Under the pieces are notes generated by a model. The model was not told where the DNA came from. It saw only the letters and a list, made by a program, of their open reading frames with translations, and ran no database searches. From Planctomycetota bacterium (GTDB lineage: Bacteria > Planctomycetota > UBA1135 > UBA2386), in the NCBI GenBank assembly GCA_016794035.1, contig JAEUHS010000062.1, forward strand, positions 1 through 39,501: a stretch of DNA of 39,501 nucleotides, read 5' to 3'. Numbering within the stretch: the first letter of the stretch is position 1; each line of letters begins with the position of its first letter. This document shows, in pieces, positions 1 to 7,318 of this stretch. The position numbers and the translations under genes are program-made.

Positions 1-397
1 GCCCTTCACTGCTCGCCGCGTTGCTGACCGTCGCCACGCCGGTCGCCGACGAACTCCACGTCACCGCCGTCGTCAGGTCCTGCGTCGTGCTGTCGCTGTA
101 GGTGCCGGTCGCGGTGAACTGCTGCGTGGTTCCCAGCGCGACCTGTGGATTGGTCGGCGTCACCGCCAGCGACGTCAGCACCGCCGGCGTCACCGTCAGC
201 ACCGTGTCGCCCGACAGCCCGCTGCCCACGTGCAGCGCCGTGATCGTCGCCGTGCCGGTCGCGACGCTCGTGGCCCGCCCTTCACTGCTCGCCGCGTTGC
301 TGACCGTCGCCACGCCGGTCGCCGACGAACTCCACGTCACCGCCGTCGTCAGGTCCTGCGTCGTGCTGTCGCTGTAGGTGCCGGTCGCGGTGAACTG
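1..397. repeat. Perfect 121-bp direct repeat inside the Ig-like array
   Basis: Bases 1-121 are identical to bases 277-397, an offset of 276 bp or 92 codons. The match ends sharply at 122/398. It covers the part of two neighbouring Ig-like units that encodes the SNAASSEG insertion and the QDLTT...FTATGTYSD core. The other units of the array are only similar. Identity across wobble positions indicates recent unequal crossing-over, gene conversion, or an assembly effect at the window edge. Confidence 0.95.
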
Positions 398-1357
398 GCG
401 CGTCGTGCCGAGTGCGATCGACGGGTTGGTCGGCGTCACCTGCAACGACGCCAACACCGCGGGCGTCACCGTCAGCAGCGTGTCGCCGAACACGCCGCTG
501 CCGGCATGGGTCGCCGTGATCGTCGCCACGCCCACCGCCACGCTGGTCGCCAGGCCGGCGCTGCCGACCGTCGCCACGCCGGGCGCCGACGAGTTCCAGA
601 CCACCGAGGTCGTCAGATCCTGCACCGTGTTGTCGCTGAACGTTCCCGTCGCGGTGAACTGGCGCGTCGTGCCCAGCGCGACCTGTGGGTTCGTCGGCGT
701 CACCTGCAGCGACACCAGCGTGGCCGCGGTCACCACCAACTGCGTGTCCGCGAACTCGCCGGTCGGCGCATGCAGGGCCGTGATGGTCGTCGTGCCCGCG
801 GCCGTGCTCGTCGCCAGACCGGCCGGGTCGATCGTCGCCACGCCGGTCGCCGACGAACTCCACGTCACCGCGGTCGTCAGGTCCTGCGTCGAGCCGTCGG
901 TCAGCGTGCCCGTCGCCGTGAACTGACGCGTCGTGCCGAGCGCGATGCGGGGATTGCTCGGCGCGACCTCCACCGAGGTGACCGCGGCCGGCGTGACCGT
1001 CAGCGCCGCGGTGGCCACGGACCGACTCGCCGGATCCCGAGCCGTGATCGTCGCCGAGCCGGGCGCCAGCCCGGTGACGACGCCCTTGGCGCTGCCGGTG
1101 TCCCCCACGGTCGCCACACCCGACGGCGACGCGGTCCATTCGCAGCGACCGGTCAGGTCGACCTGCTCGCCGCCCTGGTAGGTCGCGATCACGCGCAGCG
1201 ACAGGTCGGCGCCGAGCGGCACCGACGTCGTCGCCGGCCGGATCGCGAAGTCGATCGGGCGCGGCACCCCGCCGCGCCCCTGCGCGCAGGCGACGAAGGC
1301 GGCGCCCAGCAGCAGGACGAGCGCGACCGCGGCGAACCGAGACGAGACCATGGGCAT
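1..1357 (-). CDS. Bacterial Ig-like (BIG2) repeat lipoprotein, 3' part missing
   Basis: This frame is open from an ATG at 1357 to the window edge, so the C-terminus is not seen. The product starts MPMVSSRF, followed by a hydrophobic stretch ending in VAC (Cys24), a plausible but imperfect lipobox because Phe is at -3. After it come Ig-like units of about 88-92 residues with the recurring pattern 'V.PTNP.(V/I)ALGTT(R/Q)QFTATGT.(S/T)D.(S/T).QDLTT.V.W.SS..GVAT'. One divergent unit is followed by three clear repeats and part of a fourth. This pattern is typical of BIG2 folds in surface or adhesive proteins. An ATG at 1351 is an alternative start. A GAGGGAGGG purine run lies about 14 nt upstream of 1357. 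Function is probably cell-surface display or adhesion; no catalytic module is visible in this part. The repeat family call is firm, the ligand unknown. Confidence 0.85.
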   Translation of the reverse strand, partial: MPMVSSRFAAVALVLLLGAAFVACAQGRGGVPRPIDFAIRPATTSVPLGADLSLRVIATYQGGEQVDLTGRCEWTASPSGVATVGDTGSAKGVVTGLAPGSATITARDPASRSVATAALTVTPAAVTSVEVAPSNPRIALGTTRQFTATGTLTDGSTQDLTTAVTWSSSATGVATIDPAGLATSTAAGTTTITALHAPTGEFADTQLVVTAATLVSLQVTPTNPQVALGTTRQFTATGTFSDNTVQDLTTSVVWNSSAPGVATVGSAGLATSVAVGVATITATHAGSGVFGDTLLTVTPAVLASLQVTPTNPSIALGTTRQFTATGTYSDSTTQDLTTAVTWSSSATGVATVSNAASSEGRATSVATGTATITALHVGSGLSGDTVLTVTPAVLTSLAVTPTNPQVALGTTQQFTATGTYSDSTTQDLTTAVTWSSSATGVATVSNAASSEG

Positions 1358-1417
1358 CGGGTTCTTCGACACCCTCCCTCGCACATCTGTACTCCGGCGC
1401 CGCCCGGGCTGCACCGA

Positions 1418-1790
1418 TCAGTCCCAGTCGCGCGACAGCCGGAAGGCGGCGTTGATCAGGCCGACGTGCGAGTAGGTCTGCGGGAAGTTCCCGGCCTGGG
1501 TGCCATCGGCGACCAGGATGTCCTCGGCGAACAGGCCCAAACCGTTGTGTCCCTTGAGGATCGGTTCGAACAGCTCGCGGCCCTCCTGGCGCCGGCCGAC
1601 CATCGCCAGCGCCTCGGCCAGCCAGAACGAACACACCGTGAACGCCGCCTCGGGCACGCCGAAGTCGTCGGCGACGTCGTAGCGGCGCAAGAGGCCGCCG
1701 GGCAGCCGCAGCTGCGTCGCGATCGCGTCGACCATGCGCAGCGCGCGCGGGTCGTCGCCGCGCAGGAAGCCGAACGCGTGGTCGAACTCG
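1418..1790 (-). pseudogene. C-terminal remnant of a GH15 (trehalase/glucoamylase-like) glycosidase
   Basis: On the minus strand, about 120 codons ending at 1418 encode the characteristic end of GH15 proteins: GFLRGDDPR, then GGLLRRY, DDFGVPEAAFTVCSFWLAEA, GLFAEDI and GNFPQTYSHVGLINAAFRLS. GH15 enzymes of this type are usually about 600 residues; here only the last fifth remains. Immediately upstream, around 1772-1793, the homology stops and the DNA instead encodes, on the opposite strand, the end of a trehalose-6-phosphate synthase. No start codon or catalytic glutamates remain, so this is a remnant. The antisense frame stays open to 2695, which could mislead automatic annotation into a 425-residue protein. 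GH15 identity is confident from motifs; trehalase versus glucoamylase is not resolved. Confidence 0.82.
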
Positions 1791-1800
1791 ACAGCGCCAA
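1765..1800. other. Deletion or misassembly junction between two divergent gene remnants
   Basis: Left of about 1772 the minus strand encodes GH15 (GFLRGDDPR). Right of about 1775-1793 the plus strand encodes the end of GT20 (LDSANWARRFL). In an intact locus these two genes would be divergent, with their 5' ends facing each other. Both 5' halves and the shared promoter region are gone, and homology to each family reaches within about 20 bp of the same point. Confidence 0.75.
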
Positions 1801-2629
1801 CTGGGCCAGGCGCTTCCTCGGCCGCCTCGATCGTGCCGCGACCCACAACCGCGAGAACCGCCCGCACCCGCTGGTCTCCGCCGAACGCCGCCGGCTGATC
1901 GACCGCTTCGCCGATGCGCCGCGCCGCCGCCTGTTCCTCGACTACGACGGCACCCTGCGCGAGATCGCGCAACGCCCGGAGCAGGCGGCGCCGACGCCGC
2001 AGGTGCTCGACCTGCTGCGGCGCCTGGGCGACTTCGCGCACACCGACCTGCACCTCGTCAGCGGTCGGCGGCGCACGACGATGGCGGCGTGGTTCGCGGA
2101 CATGCCGGTCCATCTGTGCGCCGAACACGGCTTCGCGCAGCGTCACCCGGGCGGCGACTGGCAGGTGGCGGACGTCGACCTGTCGTGGCTGCCGCGCGTG
2201 CAGGAACTGCTGACGCTGGTCTGCGAGGAGGTGCCCGGCTCGTTCCTCGAACGCAAGGGCGGCGGGCTCGCGTGGCACTACCGGCTCGCGGACCCCGGCT
2301 ACGGACCCTGGCGGGCGCGGGAACTGCGCAAGACGCTCGACGGCATGCTGGCCAACGACCGGGCCGAGACGCTCGCCGGTCACGCCGTCGTCGAGGTGCG
2401 CGCCAAGGGCATCGACAAGGGCACCTACGCGGCCGCGCAGCTGCGCGATCTGGCGCCGGGCGAGTTCGTGTTCTGTGCCGGTGACGACCGCACCGACATC
2501 GACATGTACGCGTGCATGCCACTCGACGCCTTCGTCGCCAACGTCGGCCGGCCGGCCGAAGGCGCACGCCACGTGCTGCCGAGTCCCGCCGACCTGCGCC
2601 AGCTGCTCGGCCAGCTGCTCGGCGACTGA
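1775..2629 (+). pseudogene. otsB: Trehalose-6-phosphate synthase/phosphatase remnant: last part of GT20 plus complete phosphatase domain
   Basis: The frame begins with RVVELDSANWARRFL, the last helix of a GT20 trehalose-6-phosphate synthase, and continues into a complete HAD-type trehalose-phosphatase domain. Motif I is LFLDYDGTL, motif II LVSGR, followed by AEHGF, the motif III lysine region EVRAKGIDKGTY, and motif IV FCAGDDRTDIDMY. The intact protein would be the bifunctional synthase-phosphatase fusion, about 730 residues; roughly 450 residues of GT20 are missing. The frame is open further upstream but there it only reads the antisense of the GH15 remnant and the Ig-like gene. No good start codon precedes the phosphatase (a GTG at 1778 is the nearest), so expression is doubtful although the phosphatase residues are preserved. 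It would convert trehalose-6-phosphate to trehalose in the cytoplasm. Confidence 0.82.
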
Positions 2630-2640
2630 CGTCCCGGCAG

Positions 2641-2659
2641 CGGCCGGACCGAGCGGCCG
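2641..2659 (+). terminator. GC hairpin after the trehalose phosphatase
   Basis: Two CGGCCG arms at 2641-2646 and 2654-2659 can pair around a 7-nt loop, 12 nt after the stop codon. There is no T-tract, so it is only a candidate terminator or 3'-end stabiliser. Confidence 0.3.
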
Positions 2660-2736
2660 TACGACGCGGCGGCGGCGGCCCGGCGGCGCGCGCATTTGCT
2701 TGCGTGGAATGTCCCGCGTACGACACTGTCTGCCCG

Positions 2737-4557
2737 ATGCTCGCCGCCCTCACCGAACTGCCGGCGCTGGCCCTCGTGCTCGGCGGCGGCGCCGCGCTGC
2801 AGTGGCTCGCGTGGCGCATGCGCGTGCCGGCGATCCTGCTGCTGCTGTGTGCCGGCTTCCTGGCCGGCCCGATCCTCGGCGTGCTCGATCCCGACGCCGT
2901 GTTCGGCAAGGCGTTCCGGCCGCTGGTCTCGCTGGCGGTCGGCCTGATCCTGTTCGAGGGTGGCCTGACGCTGCGCTTCGACGAGCTGCGCGGCACCGGC
3001 ATCGTCGTGCGCAACCTGGTCACGATCGGAGTGCTGGCGACCTGGGCGCTGTCGACGCTGGCCGGCGTCTACGTCGCCGGCGTCGATTTCGACGTCGCGC
3101 TGCTGGTCGGCGCGATCCTGGTGCTGACCGGACCGACGGTCGTGATCCCGCTGGTGCGCCACGTGCGGCCGCACGCGCCGCTAGGCCCGATCCTGCGCTG
3201 GGAGGGCATCCTCGTCGATCCGATCGGCGCCGTGCTGGCGCTGCTGGTGCTCGAGGCGCTGCGCAGCGCCGAGATGGCGACCGGCGCCCAGATCGCGCTC
3301 GGCATCGTGCGCACGCTGGTGTTCGGCGGCGCGCTCGGCGCGCTGGCCGGCTACGGCCTGGCACGCGCGTTCGAGAAGTACATCGTGCCCGACATGCTGC
3401 ACGTGCCGGCCACGGTCGGCACCGTCGCCGCGTCGTTCGCGATCGCCAACATGCTGCAGGCCGAGGCCGGCCTGCTCGCGGTCACGGTGATGGGCATCGT
3501 GATGACCAACCGCAAGTCGCTCGACCTCGCCCACATCGCCGAATGGAAGGAGCATCTGGCGACGATCCTGCTGTCGGTGCTGTTCCTGTGCATCGCCGCG
3601 CGCCTGCCGCTGGACCAGCTGACGCAGCTCGGCTGGAGCGCCGTGTTCTACACCGCGGCGCTGCTGCTCGTCGTGCGGCCGATCGCGGTGCTGCTGTCGA
3701 CGATGCGTACGGCGCTGCCGTGGCCCGACCGGGCGTTCCTGATGGCGATGGCGCCGCGCGGCATCGTCGTCGCGGCGATCAGCTCCGAGTTCTCGCTGTA
3801 CTTCGAGCAGAGCGGCCGCGACGGCAGTTCGCAGATCGTCGCGCTGGTGTTCCCGGTGATCGTGCTGTCGGTGCTGTTCTACGGCCTGGTCGCCGGACCG
3901 CTGGCGCGCCGGCTCGGTGTCGCCGAAGCCGACCCGCAGGGCGTGCTGATCGTCGGCGCCGGCCCCGCCGCCCGCGAACTCGGCATCGCTCTGCGCGACC
4001 TCGGCTTCGACGTGCTGCTGGTCGACACCAACCCGCGCAACACGGCGGCGGCGCGCACCTCCGGTCTGCGCACCTGGCACGGCAGCGCGCTGTCGCAGCG
4101 CTTCACCGAGGAGGCCGAACTCGCCGGCATCGGCAACTGCATCGCGATGACGCCCAGTTCGGAGGTCAATCGGCTCGCGCTGCGCCAGTTCCAGTCGATC
4201 TTCGGCCGCGCGCGCGTGTTCCGCACCGCCAACCTGCCCGGCGGCCGCGAGGAGCAGAACATGCCGGGCCGCGTGCTGTTCCAGCCGGGCCTGACCGTCG
4301 ACGCGCTGCGCGACCGGCTGCAGGCCGGCGAACGCATCCGCGCCACCAAGCTGACCGAGCAGTTCGGGGCGGCGGAGTACACGGCCCAGTACCCGGCGCC
4401 GGCGATGCCGCTGTTCGTCGCCACCGCCGACCGCAAGCTCGAGTTCGTCACCGCCGGCGACGAACCGTCGCTGCGTGCCGGCAGCACGGTGCTGACGCTG
4501 GTGCCGACCCCGCCGGCGAAGAACAACACGCCCGCGGCCAAGCCCGCCGAGGCGTGA
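2737..4557 (+). CDS. CPA1-type cation/proton antiporter with RCK (TrkA-N) domain
   Basis: This 606-residue membrane protein exchanges Na+ or K+ for protons across the inner membrane. Residues 5-390 form the Na+/H+ exchanger domain with about a dozen hydrophobic segments. Characteristic motifs are LFEGGLTL near 72, GAILVLTGPTVVIPLV at 125-140, the EGILVDPIGA block around 156-165 whose Asp161 is the likely ion-binding carboxylate, and APRGIVVAA near 340. Residues 402-530 are a Rossmann-type RCK domain (VLIVGAGPAARELG, then LLVDTNPRN), followed by a TrkA-C-like segment ending in SLRAGSTVLTLVP, suggesting nucleotide control of transport. The ATG at 2737 is chosen because the protein begins there with a hydrophobic helix; the frame is open further upstream without family resemblance. 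Converges with the next gene, 7 bp apart. The ion specificity cannot be told from sequence. Confidence 0.92.
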   Translation: MLAALTELPALALVLGGGAALQWLAWRMRVPAILLLLCAGFLAGPILGVLDPDAVFGKAFRPLVSLAVGLILFEGGLTLRFDELRGTGIVVRNLVTIGVLATWALSTLAGVYVAGVDFDVALLVGAILVLTGPTVVIPLVRHVRPHAPLGPILRWEGILVDPIGAVLALLVLEALRSAEMATGAQIALGIVRTLVFGGALGALAGYGLARAFEKYIVPDMLHVPATVGTVAASFAIANMLQAEAGLLAVTVMGIVMTNRKSLDLAHIAEWKEHLATILLSVLFLCIAARLPLDQLTQLGWSAVFYTAALLLVVRPIAVLLSTMRTALPWPDRAFLMAMAPRGIVVAAISSEFSLYFEQSGRDGSSQIVALVFPVIVLSVLFYGLVAGPLARRLGVAEADPQGVLIVGAGPAARELGIALRDLGFDVLLVDTNPRNTAAARTSGLRTWHGSALSQRFTEEAELAGIGNCIAMTPSSEVNRLALRQFQSIFGRARVFRTANLPGGREEQNMPGRVLFQPGLTVDALRDRLQAGERIRATKLTEQFGAAEYTAQYPAPAMPLFVATADRKLEFVTAGDEPSLRAGSTVLTLVPTPPAKNNTPAAKPAEA

Positions 4558-4564
4558 CCCGGAA

Positions 4565-6745
4565 TCACGGCGGGCCGGCGTCGATCCACTGCCGCAGCAG
4601 GTCGAGCCCGAAGTCGTCGACCCGCCCACTGCCCAACGGCGGCATGCCGAACGCGTCGCGGCGGCCGACGCGTTGCCACAGGTCGCTCGCCGCGTGCTGG
4701 CCGGCGACGAGGCGCATGCCGCTGCCGCCGGGCACCGGCACCGTGGCCGCGACACCGACCGCCCGCATCGACGCGGTCGGCACGGCCGCGCGCAGGTCGA
4801 GATCGACCGGCGTCGGGCCGCCGGGGCGGTGGCAGTTCGCACAGTTGACGTCGAGCCACGCGCGCGCACGCTCGGCGAGCGGCGCCGTTGCATCGTGCGG
4901 ATCGGCCAGTGCAGCCAGCGACGACGGATCGCCGAGGTCGGTCGTGAACAGGCCGATGTGGTCCCAGGTGCGCAGCTGGTTGTCGACGCGCAGCGGGAAC
5001 GCGAACGGGCGGTTCAGCTGTGCCGTCGTCAGGCCGAGCACGCGACCGGCCGCGGCGGTGTGGCACGAGAGGCACGCGGCGCGGCTCGGGAACGTCCACG
5101 TCTGCTGGCGCGGGCCGTTGCCGTCGACGACGTCGATCACCGCGCTGTCGCCGGCATCCCCGACCAGGTCGGCGTCGACGCCGCCGGCGTCCCAGCGATA
5201 CGTGTAGCCCTGCCAGCCGCTCTCCTGGTGCAGCAGCACGCGCGTCTCGACGCGCCGCATCGTGCCGGGCGCGACCTCGAGTTCGAAGTGCTTCACCAGC
5301 GCAGTGCCGACCGGGAACTGCCACGGCGCCTGGGTGGCGACGATGCGGGACGTCCCGGGCAACGCAACCCAACGACGCTTCTGCGCGCCGTCGGACCAGA
5401 ACGCGGCATTGACGTCGTACTCGAGCACGCCAGCGGTCGGCGTCAGAGTCGCGAGGTCGGCGAACAGGCCGGTCGCCGACAACCGCGCCGGCATGTCGCC
5501 CACCGGACCACCACCCGGCGTCGGCACGAAGCGGCGGATGCGGCCGTCGAAGCAGCAGACGTACAGTTCGCCTTGCGCATCCTCGCCGAACGACGCCGGG
5601 CTCGGCGCCGTCGTCAGCAGCGTGTTCTGCACCGCCTGCACGCCGTCGTAGACCAACGCCTGGATCCGGCCGCTGACGAAGTCGCCGTAGACGTAGGCGC
5701 CGCCGAGCGCCGGCACGGCGCTGCCGCGGTAGACGTAGCCGCCGGTGATGCTGGCACCCTGGTCGCGGCCATAGCTGTGCACCGGCGCCAGGAACGCGCT
5801 GGCCGGCAGGTTGCCGGGGTTGCTGTTCGAGCGCGTGCCCTCGAACACGCGCCAGCCGTAGTTGCCGCCGCGTTCGACGACGTCGATCTCCTCCTCGGCG
5901 CCCTGGCCGACGTCGCCGAGCCACAGCCGGCCGCTGCCGCGGTCGAACGACAGGCGCCACGGATTGCGCAGGCCGAGCGCCCAGATCTCCGCGCGCACGC
6001 CGCCGCCGGCGCCGACGAACGGGTTGTCGGCCGGCACCGTGCCGTCGGCCTCGAGCCGCAGCACCTTGCCGAGCAGCGTCGTCATCGACTGGCCGTTCTC
6101 GAACGGGTCGTTGGCGCTGCCGCCGTCGCCGCTGCTGACGTAGAGCTTGCCGTCGGGTCCGAACGCGAGCGAGCCGCCGTTGTGGTTGCCGAACGGTTGC
6201 GGGATCTCCAGCAGCACGACCTCGCTGGCCGGATCGGCGGCGTTCGCATTGCCCGCCGACACGGTGAAGCGCGACAGCACCGAGCGCCGCGGCGCGCCGC
6301 GCGTGTAGCAGACGTAGAACCAGCCGTTGGTGGCGAAGTCGGGATGGAACGCGAGCCCGAGCAGCCCTTCTTCGCCGCCCGCCTGCACCTGCGCGCGCAG
6401 GTCGAGGAAGACGGAGGTCGCGCTGACGTTGCGGTCGTTGGCGAACATCAGGATGCGCCCCGGCTGCTCGACGACCGCGATGCGATTGCTGCCGTCGGGC
6501 GGTGCGCTCAGGAACAGCGGGCTGTCGAAGACGAGTGCGGGGAACGCGTTCTCCAGCTGCACCGGCGACGGGTTCGGCAGGCCGGTCGGCAGCGGCAGCG
6601 CCGGGACTTCGACGCGTTGCTCGATACCGAACGCGGCACCGCCGCCACCGCCGCCGGAGCACGCGGCGACGCCGATCGCGATCGCCGTCATCGCTCCGAC
6701 CGCCACCACGGCGAGCCGCGCGCGCCTTTCGTGCTGCCTCTGCAT
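4565..6745 (-). CDS. Exported sugar-dehydrogenase-like beta-propeller fused to a di-haem cytochrome-type domain, lipoprotein
   Basis: A 726-residue protein with a lipoprotein signal (GVAAC, Cys29) followed by a poly-Gly linker. Residues about 70-430 resemble the soluble glucose/sorbosone dehydrogenase propeller (GRILMFAN, EEGLLGLAFHPDFATNG, NHNGGSLAFGPDGKLYVSSGDGG, LGLRNPWRLSFD, GDVGQ, EEIDVVERGGNYGW), normally a PQQ-dependent enzyme acting outside the inner membrane. Residues about 450-726 resemble the uncharacterised HNE_0200-type domain and contain two haem c sites, CLSCH at 558-562 and CANCH at 635-639. Together they suggest intramolecular electron transfer from sugar oxidation to haem. 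The ATG at 6745 gives the signal peptide; a TACGCT box lies 8 nt upstream with no Shine-Dalgarno. PQQ binding and substrate are inferred. Confidence 0.87.
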   Translation of the reverse strand: MQRQHERRARLAVVAVGAMTAIAIGVAACSGGGGGGAAFGIEQRVEVPALPLPTGLPNPSPVQLENAFPALVFDSPLFLSAPPDGSNRIAVVEQPGRILMFANDRNVSATSVFLDLRAQVQAGGEEGLLGLAFHPDFATNGWFYVCYTRGAPRRSVLSRFTVSAGNANAADPASEVVLLEIPQPFGNHNGGSLAFGPDGKLYVSSGDGGSANDPFENGQSMTTLLGKVLRLEADGTVPADNPFVGAGGGVRAEIWALGLRNPWRLSFDRGSGRLWLGDVGQGAEEEIDVVERGGNYGWRVFEGTRSNSNPGNLPASAFLAPVHSYGRDQGASITGGYVYRGSAVPALGGAYVYGDFVSGRIQALVYDGVQAVQNTLLTTAPSPASFGEDAQGELYVCCFDGRIRRFVPTPGGGPVGDMPARLSATGLFADLATLTPTAGVLEYDVNAAFWSDGAQKRRWVALPGTSRIVATQAPWQFPVGTALVKHFELEVAPGTMRRVETRVLLHQESGWQGYTYRWDAGGVDADLVGDAGDSAVIDVVDGNGPRQQTWTFPSRAACLSCHTAAAGRVLGLTTAQLNRPFAFPLRVDNQLRTWDHIGLFTTDLGDPSSLAALADPHDATAPLAERARAWLDVNCANCHRPGGPTPVDLDLRAAVPTASMRAVGVAATVPVPGGSGMRLVAGQHAASDLWQRVGRRDAFGMPPLGSGRVDDFGLDLLRQWIDAGPP

Positions 6746-6753
6746 CGGCCACG

Positions 6754-6759
6754 AGCGTA
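6754..6759 (-). promoter_or_regulatory. Candidate -10 box TACGCT of the dehydrogenase/cytochrome gene
   Basis: TACGCT on the minus strand ends 8 nt before the ATG at 6745. It is one of a series of TANNNT boxes unusually close to start codons in this window, implying a leaderless or very short-leader transcript. Confidence 0.45.
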
Positions 6760-6907
6760 TCGGTCCGGTCGCCCCGGTCGCGCACCGCCGCCCGGTTCCG
6801 ATCCGCGCGCCGTCGCATCCGGCGCGTTGGCATCGGGCTCGGCGCGTGGCCCGGACTGCGACCCCCCTTGCCGGAACGACTGGAACCGCGTGTCGTAGTG
6901 ACGCGCC

Positions 6908-7279
6908 ATGCACCGCCGCCGCTCCAGCCCGATCCCGTTCGACGCCTGGCCGTTGGTCGCGATCGCGCTCGGCATGCTGACGTTGTTCCTGTGGCCGCCG
7001 AAGTCCTGAATCGAGGACGACGTCTTCGGCGCCCGGGCGGCGGCCGACACCAGCCAGATCGCGTTCGCCGCGGCGGACTTCCACCGGCAGCACGGGCGCT
7101 GGCCCGAACTCGCCGAAGTGCTCGCCGACCCGGCGCTGCCGGCCACCGACCCCTGGCGGCACCCGTTCCGCCTGACCGCGTCCGAACGGCACTGCCGCGT
7201 GCGCAGCGCCGGTGTCGACGGCGCCTGGGACACCTGCGACGACGTCGAGGCCGAGTGCATGCCGCACTGGCGGCCGTGA
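6908..7279 (+). pseudogene. Pseudopilin (type II secretion G-like) protein broken by an in-frame TGA
   Basis: The frame reads MHRRRSSPIPFDAWPLVAIALGMLTLFLWPPKS, then a TGA at 7007-7009, then continues without another stop to 7277-7279. The distal part has the look of a general-secretion-pathway G-type C-terminus: an aspartate/alanine helix, HGRWPELAEVL, then DPWRHPFRL and SAGVDGAWDTCDDVE, which matches the usual 'DPWG.P..Y ... SAGPDG..GT.DDI' pattern. Without the stop the product would be 123 residues. No start codon follows the TGA that would allow the second half to be made separately. It is most simply a nonsense mutation or sequencing error; stop-codon recoding is possible but poorly supported. 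It is divergent from the dehydrogenase gene, 162 bp apart. Confidence 0.6.
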
Positions 7280-7299
7280 CCCCGAGGCCGCAGCGCGGT

Positions 7300-7305
7300 T
7301 AGGCT
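7300..7305 (+). promoter_or_regulatory. Candidate -10 box TAGGCT
   Basis: TAGGCT ends 13 nt before the ATG at 7319, and no Shine-Dalgarno is present. Same type of start-proximal TANNNT box as at several other genes here. Confidence 0.4.
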
Positions 7306-7318
7306 AGGCAGCGCCACC

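Noticed and set aside
1..1200. Repetitive DNA considered as a CRISPR or tandem satellite.
   Set aside because: The period is about 264-276 bp and encodes Ig-like protein repeats on the minus strand.
230..1770. Plus-strand frame running into the trehalose phosphatase remnant.
   Set aside because: Upstream of about 1775 it is Arg-rich antisense of the Ig-like gene and the GH15 remnant; only the part from 1775 has family resemblance.
1791..2695. N-terminal extension of the GH15 frame on the minus strand.
   Set aside because: It is the antisense of the trehalose phosphatase domain and shows no GH15 motif.
2475..5207. 910-codon plus-strand frame across the antiporter.
   Set aside because: Out of frame with the antiporter, Arg-rich, no domain; the antiporter frame carries all motifs.
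7009..7030. Stem-loop after the TGA considered as a selenocysteine insertion element.
   Set aside because: It starts 2 nt after the TGA, has no typical apical loop, and the protein type has no known selenocysteine.
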